Position numbers and translations under genes: made by a program. From Atrina japonica (Eukaryota; Mollusca; Bivalvia; Pterioida; Pinnidae): a stretch of DNA of 64,000 bases. The stretch covers positions 186,001-250,000 of the forward strand of contig BROG01000366.1 of assembly GCA_030159075.1 (NCBI GenBank). The letters are read 5' to 3'. Below, in pieces: positions 55,391 through 64,000 of this stretch (position 1 is its first letter; each line of letters opens with the position of its first letter). Below the pieces are notes generated by a model. The model saw only the letters and a program-made list of their open reading frames with translations, ran no database searches and had not been told where the DNA came from.

Positions 55391-56751
55391 TGTCCCATGG
55401 GAAACTTTCGAGTTGGGGAAAAGGTCAAGCGCGGTGAAAAGGTCATCAGGCAGTTTAGATCTGATTGGCGAAAGGGAAATACAGTATATGATCGTACTAG
55501 ATATCATTCTCGATAAAGGGACTTCATATTTTATTACAAGATCCCAGCTTCACTAAGCTTAAGCACTTTGTAAATTGGTGACTGTGGGTCCTTAGCTTTG
55601 AGCAAAGAAATTGCATTCATGGTTAAAGTACGCATAATTTCCATTTCTGTAGATTAACATGATAATTGAAATATGCATATATTTCAGAAATATGAAATTA
55701 TCCTACTATAAATTTGTACAACTTTGTCAAATTCCGGTAAGATTTTTGGGGATTTTACCAGCGTTCAAAAATTGTTGGTTTTATAAAAAAACAAAGAAGA
55801 AAATAACATATTTGACAAATATATATGTCCCATGACTGTATATCTCGTAGCATGTTAATTATGTTAATTTTGAATATATAAGAAAGGAAAACGAAAGGCC
55901 ACCAAACTACTCACTGTTTATGTTTGTGTAAAAAGGATACAAAAATACCTCAAGATTGATTTACCTAGAAGATTAATTATGTTTTGCAATCTTTTGTTCT
56001 TGGCTATGGATCACTGGTGGTAAATTTCCGCCTAACACCTGGAATCAAAGTTACTGTACTTAACGTTCATTAGATGAATCGGCCAAATTAACGAGTAAGT
56101 GCAAATGCATTTTTATCATTAAAGGGATCAACGTAATAGTACCCTTAATGTATATCCTTGGCCGTCCTACTCATAAGTAATTATTTTGACTGCGGTTTAA
56201 AATACGTAGGGGAGTAGACTTTTTTACCGCTTTAGAAATAAAACACTTACAATTGCATCCTCTGTTAACCACAGTCCACAGTCGTTTTAGTATTTAACTA
56301 TGAGATGAATTGATCATGCTTCACAAACAAACTTGATATAAGTTACTATATTTATTCTTCTCAATTCTTAAGAGTATGAGATGAACTGTTCGATGCAACA
56401 CAAAAAGACCAATATTAACATTGCCGCTGACATAAAAATTATGATAATAACGATATTAAGATAATAATATAACTTGTTCCATGATAAACTGATAGTGACA
56501 ATCAGTGACCAGGTAAATACAGGTCATTTGTAAATTGTTAAGATATAACAATGGCAAGTATACTGAACAACAAACAAACAAGCTAAAAATTATGCCAGGT
56601 GTATATTGCCCATAGCCATGCCCACTATTTGGAAACATAGTTTCCTCAGAAAATCAAAGTCGTAAATCTAGTCTTTTGACAGTGTCTGCAATATTAAAAA
56701 TCTCAGATACCGAAATATAAAAATCTCAGATACCAAAGTATAAATCAATAG
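55391..56751. other. Intergenic, nothing recognised
   Basis: AT-rich DNA with a short aaccacagtccacagtc fragment near 56270 that resembles the retroelement flank. No gene is supported. Confidence 0.4.
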
Positions 56752-57677
56752 GATGTCCAGGACATAGATACAAATCCGGTAAAAATGGACAAACACGGAC
56801 CTCTGGAAACCAAGAGGTGGGATCAGGTGCCATGGAGGAGTAAGCATCCCCTGTCGACCGGTCACACCCGCCGTGAGTCCACAGTCAAGTCCAATGAAAC
56901 ACGTGAGGAGTGTATCCTCGTCACAATTGGTACAGACGTCTCAACAACCGCCAACGAAAAGGCAACTCAACATTTCACTTAGTGAAACAGAGTAGTCGCA
57001 AACAAGACTATTATACCGACCATAAAATTTGCGGAACGTTGACATTAAACGCGGTTTTCGATATCCCTGTGTCAATAATTTGTCAGTGAGTAGTTTACCT
57101 CTGTATATGAAATCTTCATATGTTGTGCACGCCCTGGCATATCGGATCATTTGTGAAATATAAACTCCATATGCGGGTGACTGAGGGATATTACTACTTA
57201 AATGTGGAAAATTTACGATGGGAAAGCCGAAATCGTCGCGTTTATCGTATAGCTTAGTTGCTAATTTCCCGTCTGTGTTTATATTAAGTAAAATGTCTAA
57301 GTATGAAGCGTGTGTACTTGATTCTGTTGTATCTTTAATTTCTAGTTCTCTGGGATATATCGCATTGACATATGTATGAAAATTGTCATTATTAATTGAC
57401 AAAACGTCGTCGATATATCTAAATGTCAAATTAAAGGACACCGCTAACTTTTTCTTCTTTTGATTCAGCAGTTTCTGAATGAAGTCTGCTTCGTATGAAT
57501 AAAGGAACAGGTCGGCCAATAAAGGAGCACAATTGGTTCCCATAGGAATGCCGACAGTTTGTTGAAAGACCACGTCTCCGAACATTACAAATATATTGTC
57601 TATTAGAATTCCAGCATGTTTTTTATATCAACTTCAGTATACTTATGTGTAGAATCAGAGTGGTGTTTGACCTTTTT
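56752..57677 (-). mobile_element. Penelope-like retroelement, partial copy 1 (tandem unit)
   Basis: A unit of about 926 bp comprises a 3' flank (56752-56940) and a reverse-transcriptase coding part (56941-57677, minus). It is followed directly by a second partial unit that starts again with the same flank word, gatgtccagga. Head-to-tail partial tandems are typical of Penelope-like elements. The 5' part of the polymerase is absent from this unit. Confidence 0.65.
56941..57585 (-). pseudogene. Reverse-transcriptase fragment, 214 aa, Penelope-like
   Basis: The minus-strand frame encodes a polymerase core: TVGIPMGTNCAPLLADL (residues 10-26) is the palm/fingers motif preceding the active site, and FRYIDDVLSINN (55-66) carries the catalytic Asp pair at 59-60. 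The C-terminal part includes SYLDILLNI and AYGVYISQMIRYARA, then YRGKLLTDKLLTQGY. It ends at a stop with no GIY-YIG endonuclease visible. Just upstream, near 57590, a one-base frameshift separates it from coding sequence reaching about 57670, so the gene is broken. The GxxMGTxxAP and YIDD motifs fit Penelope-like elements; the clade is not certain. Confidence 0.75.
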
Positions 57678-58312
57678 GATGTCCAGGATATAGGTACAAA
57701 TCTGGTAAAAATGGACAAACACGGACCTCCATAAATCAAGACGTGGGATTAGGTGCCATGGAGGAGTAAGCATCCCTGTCGACCGGTCACACCCGCCGTG
57801 AGTCCACAGTCAAATCCAAATGAAATATATGAGGAACTAAGCTTCGTCACAATTAGTACAGATATCTCAACAACCGCCATCGAACCGGCAACTCAACATT
57901 TCACTTAGTGAAACGAGTATTTGCAAACAAGACTATTATAGCGACCGTAAAATTTGCGGAACGTTGACATCAAACGGTGTTTTTTATATCGCTGTGTCAA
58001 TAATTTGTCAGTGAGTAGTGAAATGTTCATATATTGAACACGCTCTGTGGGTTATTGTGGGATATTACTACTTAAATGTGGAAAATTTACGATAATCGAA
58101 ATCGTCGCTTTTGTCGTATAGCTTAGCTGTTAATTTCCCGTCTGTGTCTATATTAAGTAAAATGTCTAAGTATGAAGCGTGTGTGCTTAATTTGGTGTAT
58201 CTTTAATTTCTAGTTCGCTGGAATATATCGCATTGACATATGTATGAAAATTGTCAGTATTAATTGACAAAATGTCGTCGATATATCTAAATGTCAAATT
58301 AAAGGACACCCT
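57678..58312 (-). pseudogene. Penelope-like retroelement, partial copy 2
   Basis: It repeats the flank and the C-terminal reverse-transcriptase region of copy 1 with several deletions (for example around 58020-58050 and 58090). It stops abruptly at the position encoding AVSF, just before YIDD's upstream segment, where another repeat begins. The fragment at 60358-60790 may be its 5' part. Confidence 0.65.
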
Positions 58313-60345
58313 AGCTTTTTAGGTCATCTGAACCAAAGAGTCAGGGTGACCTATTGCGATCGTCTTTTGTTTGTCGTCGTCCGTCGTTAACATTTACACA
58401 TTTTCGACTTCTTCTCAAGAACCAGTAGCCCAACTTTAACCAAACTAGGCATGTATCTTCCCCATCTGAAGCTGCATTTTGCGAATGTAAAGGGGCTAGG
58501 ACCCATAGGGCCCCAAAATTGGTCAAAAAGGACCAAAAACTTCGCACTGCTTTAAAAATTTTCTCATGAATAAATGATCAGATGCCTTTTAAAAATTTGG
58601 AGGCATAATTGTAAAGTCAATATCTACAAAGTTTGCGAACGAAAATGAAATCTGTCTATTAACGAGCCACTTGGGGGCGCTTCAACAACACAGGGTACAA
58701 TTGTATTATAAATTGTATAGTAACTAAAAATTGATCGACTTTTTGGATACAAATATATATTAAAAAGTTGTTAGGAATTATGCAAGGATCATTTTGACAA
58801 AATTTCAAGGTCAAGGGCTCAAAGGTCAAGGTCACAGGCACCTAAATTAAATGAAAATATAGGATATTTTGTTTAAATTATCGACATTTTTTACTACTTT
58901 TCCAGAACCATTATGCCAATTTGAACCAACTTGACAGGAAGTATAACGATGAAAAGCCGCCTAAAATTTTCGGATGAAAAGTGCCTAGGACAAAACACGG
59001 CTGCCATGGCTAAATATAGAACAAATGAGTCAGCAAATATTTTTGATTTAGTATATGTATCTCCAAAAAACCCGTTACCTTTAAATGAGCGGCTTGCAAA
59101 AATTTACCAATATTTTATTTTGGTGAAAATTTTCAGATCGATCCTTATGAGTTATTAACCCCTTTTGTCAATTTTTCATAATTTTGGATGTTTTTTGAAA
59201 TTATCTTGAATAGTATAATTATAAATAAAGTAAAAGTGAAAGAAGCAAAAATGTTCAGCATGATCTACACAAAAGTCAATGGGGCCAAAATTGTCAGGTC
59301 GCCCCATATGGAGTAATTTACCCTTTTAACTGGGTTTCTCATGTTTCGGGCTGTTTTTTTTACATTATCTTGAAATGTATGATAGATAGAGAGAAAGTAA
59401 AAGAAGCAAAATTGTTCAGCACGCAAAGATCTACAAAAAAATCAACAGAGCTGAAATTGCCGGGTCGACTCTTATGGGAGTTACTTTATTGATTATCATG
59501 TTTTGGACAGTTTTGCACTATTACTGTGAAAAGTATAATGGATAGAGAGAAAGTGAAACAAGCAAAAATGTTCATAACACAAAGATCTATAAAAAAAATC
59601 ATAGGGCCAAAATAGCCGGATCGACCCTTATGGAGATATTTCTCCTTTTAAGATGACTTCTCATGTTTTGGACAGGTTTGTCCTATTATCTTGAAAAGTA
59701 TAATAGGTAGAGAGGAAGTGAAAGAAGCAATTGTTTTCAGCAAACAAAGATCTACAAAAAGTGAAGAGGTCCGAAATTGTCAGGTCGCACCCTATTGGAG
59801 TTATTTCCCCTTTTATTGTCCAATTTGAGACATTTTTGACTTCTTCTCAGGAACCAGTTTTTTAAAACCAAACTAGGCATGTATCATCCCCATGTGAAGC
59901 CGCATAAAGTTTGTGAATGAAAAGGGGCTAGAGCCTATAAGGGCCCCAAAAGGACCAAAACTCTTCTTCTCATGAACCAATTATCATATGACTTTCAAAT
60001 TTTGAATGCATGATTGTACAGTCAGTATATCTACAATACTGCGAATAAAAACGAAATCTGTCAATAAACACTCCACTATGGGTCGCTTGAATAAAATAGG
60101 GTACAGATGTATACAAATGGCTTAATAACTTAAAACTGATGGACTTTTGTATAGAAAGATATATGAGAAAGTTGTTAGGAATTATCTAAGGATCATTTTG
60201 ACAAACTTCAAGGTCATGGGTCAAAGGGCAAGGTCATAGACACCTAAGTAAACAGAAAGTATAAGTTTTTGTCAAATGTTAGACATTTTCGATCTCTTCT
60301 CAAAAACAAGTGGACTAATTTTAACCAGACTTGATGATGCTAAAA
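58313..60345. repeat. 2-kb dispersed repeat with internal tandem units
   Basis: It begins taggtcatctgaaccaaaga then gggtgacctattgcgatcg. Two related segments about 1.4 kb apart carry gacttcttctcaagaaccag and aaccaaactaggcatgtat. Between them are about four ~165-bp units with gagagaaagtgaaa, agcaaaaatgttca and aagatctac. It resembles parts of the NNT intron 5 repeat. It sits between two pieces of a retroelement. Confidence 0.65.
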
Positions 60346-60357
60346 AGTCTCTCTTTT

Positions 60358-60790
60358 AATTTTTGATGTAGAATTGTTGTGTAAAGAGAAGAGATGTCGT
60401 ATGTTTTGATACTGTGAATCTGAGAATATTATGTGCCTTCAAATTTTCTAAAAGTTGTTTAGAATTTTTAAGTATACACATCTGATTTACACCGCTTCTG
60501 GAATAAGCAACTATATAGTATTGCTGAAATTTCTCCTTAATGGAAACCTTTGAATCATGGGAAGAAACCCAGGTGCCAGTCCATCCGGGAAAGACACCTT
60601 GCCTTTGGTGGAACAGACTGTTACTGGCCTGTCTGTTCCAGTGAATGGTAAGCGCCAATATTCTGAGTAGTATTGACCAGTGTACTATATTTGTTTCGAA
60701 ATTCTAATACATGTAAATCTGTTTTAAATTCCAGCTCAATTGGTGAAGTCTTATTGACACAAACGATCGTCTTAATAAGTATTTTTTTTA
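60358..60790 (-). pseudogene. N-terminal reverse-transcriptase fragment, frameshifted
   Basis: On the minus strand, successive frames encode NSKQLLENLKAHNI and then, after a frame change near 60410, IKTYDISSLYTTILHQKLK. This is the fingers/palm motif that normally precedes the GIPMG region in this retroelement. Upstream, ahead of AYHSLE-like coding, lies acgatcgtttgtgtcaataa, shared with the segments at 52970, 62663 and 63097. It is probably the 5' portion of copy 2, separated by the 2-kb repeat. Confidence 0.65.
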
Positions 60791-60984
60791 ATTTTATTTT
60801 TAAAAAACTTTGATATTATGTTTATATTTTTATCGCGGTAAAATGGTATCTACTCCAAAACAAATTAAAATCATTAATTAGGCGTAAGATGGCTAACCAT
60901 AAACGGCATTTCTCTTTAAAACGGAAACAGATAAATACATCAACTACACAGTGAACATGTCCTCATACGTTAGTGGTAAAATTT

Positions 60985-61195
60985 TATGGTATTTATACGC
61001 GTCGAGTCATGCGCCGTATATAATAATCTTGTGGCAACTAGCGGTGACTTGAGGTACTTGTATGCTTTGAGTCAGGCTCCGTATACAATGCTCTTGTTGC
61101 AGCTAGCAGTGACTTGAGTTATTTATACGCGTTGAGTCATGCGCCGTATATAATACTCTTGTGGCAACTAGCGGTGACTTGAGGTAATAATACAT
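60985..61195. repeat. 65-bp tandem repeat, ~3 copies
   Basis: The words tcatgcgccgtatata, cttgtggcaactagcggtga and cttgaggtac recur at 65-base intervals (61007, 61072, 61137). Confidence 0.9.
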
Positions 61196-61504
61196 GTTGA
61201 ACCATATAATACGCTTAGTAACTATATGTTATAAGCACTACCTCAGATATTTATACGAGTTTAGGTTTATTAGGCAAAAACATAAACACATCTTAAATGA
61301 AGTAAAAGTACAGATAACAAAGCGACCGGGTTATGAGCCTTGGAATGGCTACAGAAATATTAAACTCGTGAAAATTACATTGCGATTTATTTTGCATATG
61401 TCTAAGGTTTTGACTGACTTATGATTTCGATTAGTACACTGTTAAATACAAAGAAATACAGGTGCCAATATATCAATCGTTCAAAGAATCTGACCACATT
61501 ATAC

Positions 61505-61720
61505 AAATATGATGAATATCAGACAAGCACGAAAATACAGAGGTAGAATCAGGTGCTATGGAGGAGGTTACATTGATTGCCGATACGTCATAAACCCACA
61601 GTCAAATCGAAGTTTAAAACAAATTAGGTAATAACATCTGGTCACAAGCAATAAAGACGATTCGAACAAGTTACTTAGTGATGTATGGTAATTACAGAGA
61701 CGGTCAGTTATTACAACGAT
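61505..61720 (-). repeat. Penelope-like element 3'-flank relic
   Basis: A diverged match to 56760-57000, with agaatcaggtgctatggagg, ataaacccacagtcaaatcg and gtcacaagcaataaagacg in the same order. Confidence 0.5.
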
Positions 61721-61729
61721 ATAAGAATT

Positions 61730-62069
61730 ATTTTCTTATGTTCTTTAATGATCATCAGTTGACCTTTCTTCAAGTGTCTGATACATGGTTCTCCATGTGC
61801 TTTTGTGATGTCATTTGATTGTGACGTCATAATCACATAAGTGTTTGACGGGCCATTTAAATGTTCCGTCATAATGAAAAAGTTTGCCATAAGATGTCGT
61901 GTCGGGCATTTGGCGATAGGTCAATTCTTAATGCCGCCTCTAGAACCTCCTATTTCTTTGACATCCGTCATTTTTATATATCTTAAAGTTAGGAATATTG
62001 CATTTCATTAATCTTATGATTAACTAGTGGGGGTGTTAAAATTGTTTCACTTTTACCAGACATACTTTT
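61730..62069. other. Intergenic, nothing recognised
   Basis: Contains isolated tgacgtca-like words near 61820 but no defined element. Confidence 0.4.
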
Positions 62070-62260
62070 AATAGTCGTCAACATGGGTTCAAGTCCCGTT
62101 GGAATATTATAAGCTTTCCATTTTTCTGACAGAAGTCCGAATGGTCTTTTCCGGGTATACTATATCCCAGTTCTCTCCTCCACCAATAAAAGCAATATAT
62201 AACTGACGAATCGTTGAATGTGGTGTAAAACACACTCTTTGAATTATCGCATAACCACAA
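62070..62260 (+). mobile_element. SINE family 2 relic
   Basis: A B-box-like gggttcaagtcccg (62085) is followed by the family tail ctcctccaccaataaaagc and ggtgtaaaacacactctttg. The A-box half is missing. Confidence 0.6.
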
Positions 62261-62662
62261 GTAAAAAAAATCATTTCTCTGTTTCACATTAAATATTTTA
62301 GAATTATTCACAAAAATAAGATTTAATCAGATCCAATACTGTAATATATATCATGTTAAGAAAGGTCACTACGTACTTACGATAAGATATATGAGGATTG
62401 GCTTATGTTTGTCTTTTAGCCAAGTAAGTGATCTTTACAGTACAGCCTAATTAGCGATCGATCATTTTATAGACACGAAAATGTACTGATATCCTCATGA
62501 AAGAGAAGTATGTAAATGTAATGTAATTGTTATTAAACATATTCTGCATCCTTCCATAATCTGATCCTGTACATAGAATGTACATATTTATATATGTTTA
62601 TACCTCGTTTGAAATATAATTAACAATACTTAAATTAAAGTTTTACAAACGAGGCCAAAACA

Positions 62663-62790
62663 AATGCTCAAGACGATCGTTTCTGTCAATAAGACTTTCT
62701 TCATCAGTTGAGGTCGAATTTAACGTAAATAAATATTTCCGAAAGAAAAAGTGGTATCCTACAAAGCCAAATAATAAATCTTAATATATT
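62663..62790 (+). repeat. Retroelement-associated segment, copy 1
   Basis: The words gctcaagacgatcgtttctg, cttcatcagttgaggtc and aagtggtatcctacaaagcc are shared with 52970-53115 and 63097-63225. They correspond to the N-terminal coding region seen inverted at about 60730-60790. Confidence 0.6.
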
Positions 62791-62811
62791 ACAAAATCCG
62801 TATAATATAAT

Positions 62812-62965
<154 letters not shown>

Positions 62966-63058
<93 letters not shown>
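62966..63058. repeat. (TA)n microsatellite
   Basis: About 46 TA dinucleotides, directly after the palindrome. Confidence 0.98.
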
Positions 63059-63062
<4 letters not shown>

Positions 63063-63096
63063 CATATTATCATTAATTAAAATCAATATGTTAGAA

Positions 63097-63225
63097 TGCT
63101 CAAGACGATCATTTCTGTCAATTAGACTTCATCAGTTGAGGTCCAATTTACAAAAGATGTATTATCATTCTCTAGAGGTAAAGTGGTATCATACAAGGTC
63201 AAATAATAAATCTAAATTTATAGCC
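63097..63225 (+). repeat. Retroelement-associated segment, copy 2
   Basis: It contains gctcaagacgatcatttctg, gacttcatcagttgaggtcc and aagtggtatcatacaaggtc. It matches 52970-53115 closely, including the preceding tatcattaattaaaa flank. Confidence 0.6.
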
Positions 63226-63689
63226 AAAATCCAGTGGAAAGAGATGAATATCTTAGTTTTTGAAAAATTTAGAATTGAAATGGTTTATTTATATCTTTGG
63301 GGACTCAAACGGCCCCCAGAAGTGACAACGACCCAGTGGTTATAAATATCATTAACAATACCTAAGTAACAATTTTACAAAACAGTGACAATACCTGTAT
63401 AAAATTAAAAAAAAAATCGTTAACCGTAAGAAAGTTAATAATAATACACACAAACGTATTCAAAGTAAGGATCAGGTGCTATTGCGGTGTATGCACCCAC
63501 TAGCCAACTAGATGTAACCATAGTAATTCCGTGTTCATGAATTAACTTTAAAGAACAAATTTTTAATATTTCAGTTACGAAATATTTCTGACATTACGAA
63601 GTACAAATATAAGGATTATAACGTATTATTTATCAAATGGATGTACAATTTCTGACGCTACCTACATACAAATATATCAAGGGGAATTA

Positions 63690-63875
63690 AGAGCATATGA
63701 ATTTACATTTGACGTCATAAAAATGTAATTTTACATTCACTGACGTCATAAAAATGTAAATATACATCCTTTGGTGTTATAAAAATGTAAATTTACATCC
63801 TCTGACGGTATAAAGATATACATTTACATCCTCTGACTTCATTTTGGAATAAATTTACATCGTATGACGTCATAA
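63690..63875. repeat. ~36-40-bp tandem repeat with CRE-like tgacgtca motifs
   Basis: Five imperfect units follow the pattern tttacatcctctgacgtcat then aaaaatgtaa. Perfect tgacgtca or its core occurs three times (near 63709, 63742 and 63865), and other units carry mutated forms (tgacggta, tgacttca). Confidence 0.8.
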
Positions 63876-64000
63876 ATGTAATAAGGTACAGCCTCGAACT
63901 GTAGAACAAATAATTGTCAACTGTTATACTGGATATAACAATATAGGAAGTGATACTGAATAATATCAATACATGTGACTTTGTGTCTTTTTATCTTCCG

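Overview
This is a window of an animal nuclear genome, most likely a bivalve mollusc. It is AT-rich, its genes are split by GT-AG introns, and it is dense with SINE-like elements carrying tRNA-type heads, foldback/MITE elements, minisatellites and reverse-transcriptase relics of a kind common in bivalves. I could not fix the species from sequence alone.

The left half (1-35.2 kb) holds two nuclear genes for mitochondrial enzymes, arranged head to head. On the minus strand lie the first two coding exons of mitochondrial NADP-dependent isocitrate dehydrogenase (IDH2; 9396-9291 and 7951-7857). The rest of that gene must lie beyond the left edge. On the plus strand is a complete nicotinamide nucleotide transhydrogenase gene (NNT): 16 coding exons from 13165 to 34595, which join in frame to 1069 codons plus a stop. 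A probable 5' noncoding exon lies near 9.7-9.8 kb. IDH2 and NNT are the two major routes to matrix NADPH, so a shared divergent promoter of about 300-400 bp (9397-9800) would be a simple way to co-regulate them.

The introns carry much of the repeat content. IDH2 intron 2 has a 76-bp satellite array broken by nested DNA transposons, followed by a hAT-like element with a perfect 8-bp target duplication. NNT introns hold three minisatellites beside or near exons: 20 bp before exon 9, 87 bp after exon 10 and 35 bp before exon 13. They also hold two SINE-like families with target duplications, a LINE relic, and several inverted repeats.

The right half (35-64 kb) is gene-poor. Two features stand out. 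One is a tandem pair of 7SL (signal recognition particle) RNA genes at 45261-45561 and 46851-47151, each with a TATA-like box about 30 bp upstream and a T-run terminator. The other is a small cysteine-rich secreted protein gene at 39843-40109. From 52.7 to 63.3 kb there is a graveyard of Penelope-like reverse-transcriptase fragments, with tandem partial copies, a SINE inserted into one copy, a 2-kb repeat inserted in or beside another, a perfect 154-bp AT-rich palindrome and a short array of CRE-like motifs. Exon boundaries were read by eye from splice signals, reading-frame phase and family knowledge; nothing was aligned by computer.
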